DNA from: Paenimyroides tangerinum
GTDB taxonomy: Bacteria > Bacteroidota > Bacteroidia > Flavobacteriales > Flavobacteriaceae
Direction of reading: 5' to 3'
Length of the DNA: 64,000 nt
NCBI RefSeq assembly: GCF_003865405.1
Contig: NZ_RQVQ01000007.1
Span: 48,969-112,968 of the forward strand
In this document: positions 9,613 through 19,568 of the stretch, piece by piece
Layout: every line of letters begins with the position of its first letter
How positions within the stretch are numbered: the stretch's first letter is position 1
The notes under the pieces: model-generated
Database searches by the model: none
The model's input: only the letters and a program-made list of their open reading frames with translations
What the model was told of the DNA's origin: nothing
Made by a program: the position numbers and the translations under genes

Positions 9613-9644
9613 TTTTGTAAATCAAAATCAAAAAACTATCTTTG
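9613..9644 (+). promoter_or_regulatory. Promoter of the rpsF-rpsR-rplI operon
   Basis: A -33 element TTTTG (9613-9617) and a -7 element TATCTTTG (9637-9644), spaced 19 bases, fit the Bacteroidota consensus TTTG-N(17-23)-TAnnTTTG. Transcription should begin near 9650, giving a short leader to the rpsF ATG at 9678. Confidence 0.75.
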
Positions 9645-9677
9645 CACCCAATTTATAACAAATTAAATTTTATTATT

Positions 9678-10019
9678 ATGAATCAATATGAAACTGTTTT
9701 CATTTTGAATCCCGTTTTATCTGAAACTCAGGTAAAGGAAACAGTAGCGAAATTCGAGGAATTTCTTGCTTCTAAAGGGGCTAAAATGGTATCTAAAGAA
9801 GATTGGGGCTTAAAAAAATTAGCTTACGAAATTCAAAACAAAAAAAGTGGTTTTTACCATTTATTTGAGTACACTGTAGCTGCTGACGCAATCATTGGTT
9901 TAGAAACTGAATTCCGTCGTGACGAAAGAGTTATGCGTTTCTTAACTGTTTCTTTAGACAAACACGCTGTTGCTTGGGCTGAAAGAAGAAGAGAGAAATT
10001 AAAAACTAAAAAAGCTTAA
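9678..10019 (+). CDS. rpsF: 30S ribosomal protein S6
   Basis: A 113-residue protein beginning [16 protein letters not shown], the conserved start of S6; an in-frame upstream ATG at 9642 lies inside the promoter and was rejected. [19 protein letters not shown] near the C-terminus matches the S18-contacting part of S6. It binds 16S rRNA as a heterodimer with S18 in the platform of the small subunit. First gene of the S6-S18-L9 operon, 5 bases before rpsR. Confidence 0.97.
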   Translation: MNQYETVFILNPVLSETQVKETVAKFEEFLASKGAKMVSKEDWGLKKLAYEIQNKKSGFYHLFEYTVAADAIIGLETEFRRDERVMRFLTVSLDKHAVAWAERRREKLKTKKA

Positions 10020-10024
10020 TTATC

Positions 10025-10321
10025 ATGGCAAGTATTGAACAATCTGCAAAAGGTAAAAAAGACGGAGATATCAGATATTTAACGCCTTTAAACATTGAAA
10101 CAAACAAAACTAAAAAGTATTGTCGTTTCAAAAAATCAGGAATCAAATACATCGATTATAAAGATGCTGATTTCTTATTAAAATTCGTTAACGAGCAAGG
10201 GAAAATTTTACCTCGTCGTTTAACTGGAACTTCTTTAAAATACCAAAGAAAAGTATCTGTTGCTGTAAAACGTGCTCGTCACTTAGCTTTAATGCCATAC
10301 GTAGCAGATTTATTAAAATAA
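10025..10321 (+). CDS. rpsR: 30S ribosomal protein S18
   Basis: A 98-residue basic protein with the S18 core: [25 protein letters not shown] followed in pieces by [12 protein letters not shown] and [19 protein letters not shown]. It partners S6 on the platform. The N-terminal extension ([21 protein letters not shown]) is typical of Bacteroidota S18. The second gene of the operon; 64 bases separate it from rplI. Confidence 0.97.
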   Translation: MASIEQSAKGKKDGDIRYLTPLNIETNKTKKYCRFKKSGIKYIDYKDADFLLKFVNEQGKILPRRLTGTSLKYQRKVSVAVKRARHLALMPYVADLLK

Positions 10322-10385
10322 TAAAAACTTAAGTTGTTGGTTTCTGTTTCAAGAACCTAACTTCTAATTTAAAAAGGACAACAAC

Positions 10386-10823
10386 ATGGAAATTATCTTA
10401 AAACAAGATGTTAATAAATTAGGATTTAAAGATGACGTAGTTACTGTTAAACCAGGATTCGGTCGTAATTATTTAATTCCTCAAGGAATTGCTATTTTAG
10501 CAACTCCATCTGCTAAAAAAGTTTTAGCTGAAAACTTAAAACAAAGAGCTCACAAAGAAGCTAAATTAATCGCTGATGCTAACGCAATTGCTGATGCATT
10601 AAAAGCTTTAGAGATCAAAATCGCTGTTAAAGCTGGTGGTGAGAAATTATTTGGTTCAGTAACTAATGCTGATATCGCTGCTGCTTTAGAAGCAAACGGT
10701 CAATCAATTGACAAAAAATTCATTACTTCTGGAACAATCAAACGTTTAGGTAAATATGCTGCAAACGTTCGTTTACACCGCGAAGTATTCGTTGAATTAC
10801 CTTACGAAATCGTAGCTGAGTAA
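10386..10823 (+). CDS. rplI: 50S ribosomal protein L9
   Basis: A 145-residue L9: N-terminal domain MEIILKQDVNKLGFKDDVVTVKPGFGRNYLIPQG (quoted here only as the family signature region 1-34 begins), a central long helix (about 40-75) rich in Ala/Lys, and a C-terminal rRNA-binding domain with GGEKLFGSVT. It bridges the L1-stalk base of the large subunit. The 64-base gap before it contains a weak hairpin (about 10337-10356) that might tune expression relative to rpsR; this is speculative. Confidence 0.97.
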   Translation: MEIILKQDVNKLGFKDDVVTVKPGFGRNYLIPQGIAILATPSAKKVLAENLKQRAHKEAKLIADANAIADALKALEIKIAVKAGGEKLFGSVTNADIAAALEANGQSIDKKFITSGTIKRLGKYAANVRLHREVFVELPYEIVAE

Positions 10824-10845
10824 TTCTCTGTTATTTCAATATATG

Positions 10846-10877
10846 AAAAGTCCTTTCGAAAGAAAGGACTTTTTTTG
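10846..10877 (+). terminator. Terminator of the ribosomal operon
   Basis: A perfect 12-base inverted repeat (AAAAGTCCTTTC and complement) around a GAAA loop, followed by seven or more Ts, 22 bases after the rplI stop. Confidence 0.9.
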
Positions 10878-10915
10878 TTTTTAATTCTTATATTTAAATC
10901 TAAAATGATTTGATT

Positions 10916-11386
10916 ATGAGGTTAATATTGAATTTTTTATTATTGGTATTTGTGTTTATTTCTTGTGAAACTAAGAAAGTGGATGAGCTAAAAGAAAGTA
11001 CAATTGTTGTTAAAGATTCGGTTGTGAAAGAAAATAAAGTTGACGAAATCAAAACTTCTGATTGTATGACAAGATTAATTGACATCGTTCAAAGTAATTC
11101 AAAATGCAAAGAATTAATTGGTTATATGAAAAATCAAAATGTTAAATATGGTTTTCAGATTGATTCATTTCCTGTTTTGTCAAGAACTTATCCGCAAGAT
11201 TCTTTAATGTATTACGAGCTAATCTTGGTAGAACATCATTCAACGCATAATCGCAATGCGGCTCAATTTAGTTTTTCTCCTTATTTTAAAAGACTTTCTA
11301 TAATGGATTCAGTAAAGAATAAATTTATTGAGACAGATTGTGATATGAAATTAATCGATTCTTATAAAAAGAATTGTTGGAATTAA
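10916..11386 (+). CDS. Lipoprotein of unknown function
   Basis: A 156-residue protein from the ATG at 10916 (a TTG six bases earlier adds nothing to the signal). The N-terminus MRLILNFLLLVFVFISC is a lipoprotein signal; a Lys/Glu-rich linker follows, then a domain starting SDCMTRLIDIVQSN with four cysteines (SDC, SKCKE, TDC and the NCWN terminus). The family is not recognised. It stands alone after the ribosomal operon terminator and 44 bases before the next gene. Confidence 0.7.
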   Translation: MRLILNFLLLVFVFISCETKKVDELKESTIVVKDSVVKENKVDEIKTSDCMTRLIDIVQSNSKCKELIGYMKNQNVKYGFQIDSFPVLSRTYPQDSLMYYELILVEHHSTHNRNAAQFSFSPYFKRLSIMDSVKNKFIETDCDMKLIDSYKKNCWN

Positions 11387-11430
11387 ACGGAAGGTTGTAT
11401 TTTTGTATGTGATATTAGAATCTGAATAAA

Positions 11431-13909
<2,479 letters not shown>

Positions 13910-13963
13910 TATAAAAAAGCAATTTGGTTTTACTAAGTTGCTTTTGTTTTTAAAATATTTAAG

Positions 13964-14668
13964 ATGAAAATTATAACTTGGAATTGTAATGGTGCATTTA
14001 GAAAGAAATTTTCATTCTTGAAAAACTTTGATGCAGACGTTTTGGTTATTCAAGAATGTGAAAATCCGCTTCTAGTCAAAGATGTTGAATATTTAAATTT
14101 CTCAAATAATTATGTTTGGATTGGTGATAACAAAAATAAAGGTATTGGAATATTCGCTAAGTCTAACATCAAATTAGAAAGATTAGATTTACCAACTACA
14201 TATAATAAATATGATGTGAAGTATTTTCTACCAGTTATTATTAATGATTCTCAAATTTTGATTGGTGTTTGGGCACACAAAAATAATTCACCTACTTTTG
14301 AATATATTGGTCAAGTTTGGAAATATTTTCAAATTAACTCCGAAATTATATATAAATCAATTATTGTTGGAGATTTTAATAGTAATTCAATTTGGAATTT
14401 ATGGGATAGATGGTGGAATCATTCGGATGTTGTAGAGATGTTTGAAAAAAATAATCTTGTAAGTATGTATCACGAATTAGAAAATGAATTACAAGGTAAA
14501 GAAACTATTAAGACATTTTATTTGCATAAGAATATTAATAAAGGTTATCATATTGATTATTGTTTTGTTCCTAAAAAACTAATAAATGATAATTCTAAAT
14601 TTATTATTTCAAAATTTGATGAATTTAAAATTTTAAGTGACCATGTTCCTATAATAATTCAAATTTAG
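13964..14668 (+). CDS. Endonuclease/exonuclease/phosphatase-family protein
   Basis: A 234-residue protein with the complete EEP fold signature: MKIITWNCNGAF (Asn), VLVIQECE (catalytic Glu), IIVGDFNSN (Asp/Asn), and IDYCFVP plus SDHVPI (Asp-His) at the C-terminus. These residues bind a divalent metal and cleave phosphodiester or phosphomonoester bonds. There is no signal peptide, so it probably acts in the cytoplasm. The substrate (DNA, RNA or a small phosphate ester) cannot be told from sequence. It is more AT-rich than ligA, possibly an accessory acquisition. Confidence 0.85.
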   Translation: MKIITWNCNGAFRKKFSFLKNFDADVLVIQECENPLLVKDVEYLNFSNNYVWIGDNKNKGIGIFAKSNIKLERLDLPTTYNKYDVKYFLPVIINDSQILIGVWAHKNNSPTFEYIGQVWKYFQINSEIIYKSIIVGDFNSNSIWNLWDRWWNHSDVVEMFEKNNLVSMYHELENELQGKETIKTFYLHKNINKGYHIDYCFVPKKLINDNSKFIISKFDEFKILSDHVPIIIQI

Positions 14669-14684
14669 AAGTTTTTATATTGTG

Positions 14685-14730
14685 TTATTCGTAATTTCTA
14701 TTTCGTAATTTCTATTTTCATTACGAATAA
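14685..14730. repeat. 11-base inverted repeat enclosing a tandem 14-base duplication
   Basis: Perfect arms TTATTCGTAAT (14685-14695) and its complement (14720-14730). Inside, CGTAATTTCTATTT occurs twice in tandem (14690-14703, 14704-14717). It begins 17 bases after the preceding gene and could act as a weak terminator or mRNA 3'-end hairpin; no T-tract follows. Confidence 0.5.
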
Positions 14731-14781
14731 TTAATAACAATTACTTAATATTTAAGAATGTGCTAAATGTTGTAAAAGTTG

Positions 14782-14789
14782 TAATTTTG
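14782..14789 (+). promoter_or_regulatory. -7 element before a small ORF
   Basis: TAATTTTG fits TAnnTTTG and lies 23 bases upstream of the ATG at 14813. No good -33 element is seen at the expected distance. Confidence 0.4.
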
Positions 14790-14812
14790 TGGTGTAATAA
14801 AAAAGATACATT

Positions 14813-14902
14813 ATGAAATCAATTAGCGCAAAGCCAATTATTATGGGAATTGTAAGTTTATTTGTTTATTTAGGAATTATGTTTGTTCTTTTGTCTTTAT
14901 AA
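14813..14902 (+). CDS. Candidate 29-residue single-pass membrane peptide
   Basis: An ATG-initiated ORF encoding MKSISAKPIIMGIVSLFVYL followed by nine more hydrophobic residues and a TAA stop. It has a short basic N-terminus and one membrane-spanning helix, the usual look of bacterial small membrane proteins. A TAnnTTTG promoter motif precedes it, and a terminator follows 80 bases later. It is the only coding candidate in the 350-base gap 14669-15019. I do not recognise a family. Confidence 0.4.
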   Translation: MKSISAKPIIMGIVSLFVYLGIMFVLLSL

Positions 14903-14984
14903 GAAAATAAATTAAACAGACTTCACGAATGTTTTTCTTAGAGTTAAACATTCCTTTATTTTGAAAATTAGTTAGTAGTTATAA

Positions 14985-15016
14985 AAAAAATCGTTCTGAA
15001 TTCAGAACGATTTTTT
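14985..15016. terminator. Strong bidirectional terminator
   Basis: A perfect 16-base palindromic hairpin (six As, TCGTTCTGAA, then the exact complement ending in six Ts). It ends 3 bases before the stop of the leftward nucleotidase gene and can also end rightward transcription of the small ORF. Confidence 0.9.
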
Positions 15017-15019
15017 ACT

Positions 15020-15940
15020 TTATATATTGATATTTCTAACCGAATTTGAAACCAATTTATTGTCTTCAAAAATAAAATCAATTTGTCCCATTCGCAAACC
15101 AAAACATCCAGCCTGATTTACGATAACATCTTCGCCAATTGCATTTTTAACAAGCGTTGGTTTATCTAAGAAAGTGTGTGTATGACCTCCAATAATCAAA
15201 TCGATACCTTGAGTTTGTGCGGCTAAATCTAAATCACTAATCATATCCGGATTGATATTTTTATCATAAGCGTATCCCAAATGAGAAAGACAAATTACCA
15301 AATCACATTTTTCATCTTCTTTTAAGATTTTTGTCATTCTATTTGCCGTTTCAATGGGGTCTAAATAGATCGTTTCTCCGTATTCTCTTTTGTTAACCAG
15401 ACCATCTAATTTTACGCCTAAACCAAATACACCGATTTTAATTCCATCTTTTTCATAGACTTTATACGGTTTTGTAAGTCCGTTCATAATCGTTTTTGAA
15501 AAATCGTAATTTGCATTGATAATATCAAATTCTGCAACTGGCACTTGGGCAGCTAAACCTTCCAGTCCATTATCAAATTCGTGATTTCCTAAAGTTGCCG
15601 CGTCGTATTTCAACATATCCATGATTTTGAATTCCAATTCACCTCCATAATAATTGAAATACGGAGTTCCTTGAAACATATCACCTGCATCAAAAAGTAA
15701 TGTATTCGGATTTTCTTCACGAACTTTATTTATATACGAAGCTCTTCTTGCTGCGCCACCCATATTTGGATATTTAGAATGGTCTGACGGAAATGGGTCG
15801 ATATGACTATGTGTGTCGTTGGTATGAAGAATTGTGATTCGTTTTGTTTTTTTATTTGAAAAGCTAGATAAAGATAAACCACCAAAAGTTAGAATAGCTG
15901 AACTAACTGCTGTTTTTTGTATAAAATCTCTTCTTTTCAT
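15020..15940 (-). CDS. 5'-nucleotidase/UshA-type metallophosphatase domain protein, Tat-exported
   Basis: A 306-residue protein starting MKRRDFIQKTAVSSAILTFG, a twin-arginine signal (RRDFIQK). The calcineurin-like metallophosphatase domain is complete: ILHTNDTHSH, DAGDMFQGTP, LGNHEFDNG, SHLGYAYD and IGGHTHTF, which supply the dinuclear metal ligands. In UshA-type enzymes this domain is followed by a substrate-binding C-terminal domain; here that domain is a separate upstream gene overlapping by one base (TAATG). Together they probably hydrolyse nucleotides outside the cytoplasm. Confidence 0.9.
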   Translation of the reverse strand: MKRRDFIQKTAVSSAILTFGGLSLSSFSNKKTKRITILHTNDTHSHIDPFPSDHSKYPNMGGAARRASYINKVREENPNTLLFDAGDMFQGTPYFNYYGGELEFKIMDMLKYDAATLGNHEFDNGLEGLAAQVPVAEFDIINANYDFSKTIMNGLTKPYKVYEKDGIKIGVFGLGVKLDGLVNKREYGETIYLDPIETANRMTKILKEDEKCDLVICLSHLGYAYDKNINPDMISDLDLAAQTQGIDLIIGGHTHTFLDKPTLVKNAIGEDVIVNQAGCFGLRMGQIDFIFEDNKLVSNSVRNINI

Positions 15941-16719
15941 TATTCTTCAATTATATGTTTTGTTGTAATTACAGGTAAAGGATTGTTTTTAGAAAAATAA
16001 GCTAAAAGCACATTTCTAAGTTTGTAATCCATATCATATTTATTTGTTGCTTTGGTAAAGAATTTCATATTATCACCGCCAAGCGCTAAATAATCGTTAG
16101 TGACAACATAATACGTTTTATTAATATCTAAATCTTGATTTTTGATTTTAATATTTTTGATATTTTTATTTGAATCGATATGAATTGTGATTCCTGCCAA
16201 AGGATGCGCTCTTTCTTCGGCAATCATAAATTGTGCTAATTCTAGAATTTGAGCACCTTTTAATTCAACAACAATCGCACTATTTTCAAACGGCATAACC
16301 TCGAAAGCAGTTCTTGTAGTTACATTTCCTTCAGATATAATTGAACGAATCCCACCGTGATTTAACATACAAATATCAATGTCTTTGTTATATCTCGATT
16401 TAAAAACTGGATTTACTTCTTCTAAAGTTGCTTCTGCAAATAAGTTTCCTACTGTTGTTTCCCATTTACCTTTTGATTTATCCATCGCAACTGGACTAAA
16501 AGAAATTACTTTACTCAAATCTTTGTCGATGTGTTCACGATACGGAGTTACGAAATTTTCGACTGTTTCAACACTTCCTAAATCAGCTGTGATTTCGATG
16601 TTTTTTGCGTTAATTGTAGTGTTTTTGTATGAAGTACTTTTGCAAGAACTCATTGTGAAGCTTGTGGTTATGGCTAAACTTCCTAGTAAAAAAAGCATTT
16701 TATTTTTAGGATTTCTCAT
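15940..16719 (-). CDS. 5'-nucleotidase C-terminal domain lipoprotein
   Basis: A 259-residue lipoprotein (signal ending FTMSSC) consisting of the 5'-nucleotidase C-terminal substrate-binding domain. Visible signatures are VGNLFAEATLEEV, ICMLNHGGIRS (nucleotide-binding Asn/Gly), MPFENSAIVVELKGAQILEL and YYVVTNDYLALGGDNM. It precedes the metallophosphatase gene with a one-base TAATG overlap, so the two halves of a UshA-like enzyme are translated as a coupled pair. The lipid anchor suggests the complex is membrane-held. Confidence 0.9.
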   Translation of the reverse strand: MRNPKNKMLFLLGSLAITTSFTMSSCKSTSYKNTTINAKNIEITADLGSVETVENFVTPYREHIDKDLSKVISFSPVAMDKSKGKWETTVGNLFAEATLEEVNPVFKSRYNKDIDICMLNHGGIRSIISEGNVTTRTAFEVMPFENSAIVVELKGAQILELAQFMIAEERAHPLAGITIHIDSNKNIKNIKIKNQDLDINKTYYVVTNDYLALGGDNMKFFTKATNKYDMDYKLRNVLLAYFSKNNPLPVITTKHIIEE

Positions 16720-16742
16720 TAGAATATCGCTCGTTTTTTAAT

Positions 16743-16750
16743 TAACTTTG
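16743..16750 (+). promoter_or_regulatory. -7 element for dapA
   Basis: TAACTTTG matches TAnnTTTG and points toward dapA. It is 95 bases upstream of the ATG, leaving a leader that contains a GCTGTA/TACAGC hairpin (16755-16770) and a CTTAAA/TTTAAG palindrome (16785-16799). Confidence 0.5.
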
Positions 16751-16810
16751 TAAAGCTGTAAAATTACAGCGTTTTTATGTAAGACTTAAATCATTTAAGT
16801 TAAAATATAC

Positions 16811-16818
16811 CAAACATA
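16811..16818 (-). promoter_or_regulatory. -7 element for the nucleotidase pair
   Basis: On the minus strand TATGTTTG matches TAnnTTTG, about 90 bases before the start of the gene at 16719. It overlaps the dapA leader, so the two divergent units may share control DNA. Confidence 0.4.
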
Positions 16819-16845
16819 ATTAGATTTAAAATATAACTAATAGAT

Positions 16846-17730
16846 ATGCAGGCATTTGTAGGAACAGGAGTTGCTTTAGTTACTCCGTTTAAAAAAGATT
16901 TAACGGTTGATGTTGAAGCTTTAAAAAGAATTGTTGAATACAATATTGAAGGAAAAGTTGAATATTTAGTTGTTTTAGGAACAACAGCAGAAGCGGCAAC
17001 TTTGAATGAAGAAGAAAAACAATTGGTTAAAAAAACAGTAATCGAAGCTAATAATGGAAAATTGCCTTTGGTTTTAGGAATTGGTGGAAACAATACAATG
17101 GAAATTGTGAATCAATTGAAAACGGAAGATTTAACTGGTTTTTCTGCAATCTTATCTGTTTCTCCATATTATAATAAACCAACGCAAGAAGGGATTTACC
17201 AACATTTCAAAATGGTTGCTGAAAATGCGCCACTTCCTGTGATTATTTATAATGTTCCAGGTCGTACGGGAAGTAATATGGCTGCCAAAACAACTTTGCG
17301 TTTAGCGAATGATTTCAAAAATATCATTGCAATTAAAGAAGCTGCTGGAGATATTATTCAAGCAATGGAAATTATCAAAAATAAGCCAAAAGATTTCTTA
17401 GTGATTTCTGGTGACGATATGATTACTTTGCCAATGGTTTTAGCTGGTGGAGCAGGGGTTATCTCAGTTATTGGTGAAGGTTTTCCACACGAGTTTTCAG
17501 AAATGGTTCGTTTAGGATTAGATAGAAAAGTGGATGAAGCTTATAAAATTCATTATGCTTTAGCGCCAGCAATCGATATGATTTTCGAACAAGGTAATCC
17601 GGGTGGAATTAAAGAAGTTTTTAAAGCAAAAGGATTGTCTGAAAATACATTAAGATTGCCTTTGGTTAATGTTAACGAAGATTTATCAGGAAGAATTGAA
17701 ACTTTTGTGAAGAATTTTGTAATTTCGTAA
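16846..17730 (+). CDS. dapA: 4-hydroxy-tetrahydrodipicolinate synthase
   Basis: A 294-residue aldolase-superfamily enzyme that condenses pyruvate with aspartate semialdehyde in lysine and diaminopimelate synthesis. The TIM barrel shows GTTAEAATL (pyruvate carboxylate site), the catalytic Tyr135 in YNVPGRTG, and the Schiff-base Lys164 in [12 protein letters not shown] and [13 protein letters not shown] complete the barrel. Length and all key residues are normal. Ferritin follows after 24 bases on the same strand. Confidence 0.96.
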   Translation: MQAFVGTGVALVTPFKKDLTVDVEALKRIVEYNIEGKVEYLVVLGTTAEAATLNEEEKQLVKKTVIEANNGKLPLVLGIGGNNTMEIVNQLKTEDLTGFSAILSVSPYYNKPTQEGIYQHFKMVAENAPLPVIIYNVPGRTGSNMAAKTTLRLANDFKNIIAIKEAAGDIIQAMEIIKNKPKDFLVISGDDMITLPMVLAGGAGVISVIGEGFPHEFSEMVRLGLDRKVDEAYKIHYALAPAIDMIFEQGNPGGIKEVFKAKGLSENTLRLPLVNVNEDLSGRIETFVKNFVIS

Positions 17731-17754
17731 AACTAAAATTAAAGAAAATAAGAT

Positions 17755-18264
17755 ATGTTATCACAAGCAATTTCAGATGCTTTAAACAAGCAAGTTCAAA
17801 TAGAGGGTGATTCTTCTCAAATATATTTAGCAATGGCATCTTGGGCAGAAAACCAAGGTTTCGAAGGTATTGCAACATTTATGTATGCACAATCTGATGA
17901 AGAACGTATGCATATGTTAAAATTAATTAAGTATATTAATCAACGTGGTGGAGAAGCAATTATTCCGGCTGTAATTAAGCCAGAGTTAGATCATTCGTCA
18001 TTTAAAACGTTGTTTACACAATTGTTTGAGCATGAGGTTTTTGTTTCTCAAAGTATCAATGAATTGGTTCATGTTTCGTTGCAAGATAGAGATTACGCAA
18101 CTCATAATTTCTTACAATGGTACGTTGCAGAACAAATTGAAGAAGAAGCAACTGCTCGTACAATCTTAGATAAAATAAATCTTATTGGAGATGATAAAGG
18201 TGGGTTATACTTATTTGATAATGACATCAAAAATTTTCCTTCAGTTCAAAATACAGCAATCTAA
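17755..18264 (+). CDS. ftnA: Ferritin (non-haem iron storage protein)
   Basis: A 169-residue four-helix ferritin. Iron-site residues are visible: the Glu of EGDSSQIYLAMASW, the DEERMHMLKLI helix (Glu and His of the ferroxidase centre), and QWYVAEQIEEEATA. It stores iron as a 24-subunit cage in the cytoplasm. It lies 24 bases after dapA and before a strong terminator. Confidence 0.95.
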   Translation: MLSQAISDALNKQVQIEGDSSQIYLAMASWAENQGFEGIATFMYAQSDEERMHMLKLIKYINQRGGEAIIPAVIKPELDHSSFKTLFTQLFEHEVFVSQSINELVHVSLQDRDYATHNFLQWYVAEQIEEEATARTILDKINLIGDDKGGLYLFDNDIKNFPSVQNTAI

Positions 18265-18292
18265 TTTTAACGAAAAATTGGGTTAATAATAC

Positions 18293-18325
18293 AAAAAAGA
18301 TGTCTTTATTTGGACATCTTTTTTT
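18293..18325 (+). terminator. Terminator after ferritin
   Basis: Stem GATGTC/GACATC extended by flanking A and T runs, loop of about 8 bases, followed by a T-tract; 29 bases after the ferritin stop and just upstream of the bamD promoter. Confidence 0.85.
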
Positions 18326-18340
18326 ATTTTTAAAAAGAAC

Positions 18341-18371
18341 TTGTTCTATAAAATTAATAATATTAAATTTG
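18341..18371 (+). promoter_or_regulatory. Promoter of the bamD-rpoZ-coaBC-porD-recN operon
   Basis: A -33 TTG (18341-18343) and a -7 TAAATTTG (18364-18371) with a 20-base spacer fit the Bacteroidota consensus. The bamD ATG is 46 bases downstream. Confidence 0.7.
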
Positions 18372-18416
18372 CACTTGCTATTAGATTTTTTTAGTAGCAA
18401 ATTAAAAAATAAGTTT

Positions 18417-19226
18417 ATGAAAAAACTGTCGGTTATTTTACTGTTAGCTATTTCTTTGGGTAGTTGTTCTACATATCAGAAGGCTTTAAAGTCTGAAGAT
18501 TCTGCTTTACAAAGTAAAGTAGGGGATGAAATGTATGAAGCAGGAAAATACAAAAAAGCTATTAAATTATATGATTTAGTTATTAAAAGAGAAGGTATGA
18601 AGCCAAATTTTCGTACTGTTGTTTTTAATGATGCAAAAGCAAATTATATTTTAAAAAGATATGAAATTTCAGCTCCTTTTTTAAAAAGATTTAATTTAAC
18701 GTATCCTGTTGGTGAACATGTAGAAGAAGCTAGACATTTAGAAGCGATGTCTTTATATAATATGTCAGAAGTTTATTCGTTAGATCAACATATTACATAT
18801 GATGCGATAGCAAAATTTGATGATTATATTCAAAAATATCCAGAATCAGAATTTGCAGAACAAGCTAAAATATATAAAAAAGAACTAGTAGAAAAACTAG
18901 AGAAAAAGGCTTACGAAGCTGCTAAGCAATACAATACAATCGGAGAATATACTAGAGATTATACAGCGGCAATTGTTGCTTTAGATAACTTTATGTTAGA
19001 TTATCCAGGTTCAGTTTATAAAGAAGATGCACTTTTTTATAAATTCGATTCAGCTTATAAATTAGCAATCAATAGTGTTTATTCTAAAATGGATGAACGT
19101 ATTCAATCAGCAATGAAAGCTTACGAAGGGTTATTGAACTATAACGGAAATACAAAATACAAAGAGAAAGCTGATAAAATGCTAACTCGCTTAGAAAAAG
19201 AATCAAAACAATTCTCAAATATTTAA
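18417..19226 (+). CDS. bamD: Outer membrane assembly lipoprotein BamD
   Basis: A 269-residue lipoprotein from the ATG at 18417 (signal MKKLSVILLLAISLGSC); an upstream ATG at 18300 lies in the terminator and was rejected. The body is TPR-like: AGKYKKAIKLYDLVI, YEISAPFLKRF, AIAKFDDYIQKYPESEFAEQA, YTAAIVALDNFMLDYPGS. BamD is the essential lipoprotein partner of BamA that inserts outer membrane barrels. First gene of a tightly packed operon, with rpoZ starting 5 bases after the stop. Confidence 0.92.
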   Translation: MKKLSVILLLAISLGSCSTYQKALKSEDSALQSKVGDEMYEAGKYKKAIKLYDLVIKREGMKPNFRTVVFNDAKANYILKRYEISAPFLKRFNLTYPVGEHVEEARHLEAMSLYNMSEVYSLDQHITYDAIAKFDDYIQKYPESEFAEQAKIYKKELVEKLEKKAYEAAKQYNTIGEYTRDYTAAIVALDNFMLDYPGSVYKEDALFYKFDSAYKLAINSVYSKMDERIQSAMKAYEGLLNYNGNTKYKEKADKMLTRLEKESKQFSNI

Positions 19227-19230
19227 GGAA

Positions 19231-19560
19231 ATGGACTTAAAGAAAACAACGGCTCCAGTAAATACTGTTACTTATAACAAGGATTTAATCGAAGGACCAA
19301 CAGGTAATGTTTACGAAGCAATTACAATTATCGCTAAAAGAGCAAGCCAAATTAATGCTGAAATCAAAAAAGAATTGATTGAGAAATTAGAAGAATTTGC
19401 TACTTATAATGATAGTTTAGACGAAGTATTTGAAAATAAAGAGCAGATTGAAGTTTCTAAATACTACGAAAAGTTACCTAAACCTCATGCATTAGCTGTT
19501 GAAGAATGGTTAGCAGGTGAAATTACTTACAAAGAAAACTTCAAAGAGACTTTAAAATAA
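19231..19560 (+). CDS. rpoZ: RNA polymerase omega subunit (Rpb6-type)
   Basis: A 109-residue protein with the omega/Rpb6 core: GNVYEAITIIAKRASQINAEIK, the conserved helix that clamps the beta-prime C-terminus. The C-terminal half (YYEKLPKPHALAVEEWLAGEI) is the Bacteroidota-type extension. Position between bamD and coaBC is typical of Flavobacteriia and resembles the usual neighbourhood of rpoZ with coaBC. Confidence 0.9.
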   Translation: MDLKKTTAPVNTVTYNKDLIEGPTGNVYEAITIIAKRASQINAEIKKELIEKLEEFATYNDSLDEVFENKEQIEVSKYYEKLPKPHALAVEEWLAGEITYKENFKETLK

Positions 19561-19568
19561 AAACTACC

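Noticed and set aside
9642..9677. Upstream in-frame ATG for rpsF
   Set aside because: It overlaps the -7 promoter element, and S6 proteins begin at MNQYETVF.
18300..18416. N-terminal extension of BamD
   Set aside because: It lies in the ferritin terminator and bamD promoter; the lipoprotein signal starts at 18417.
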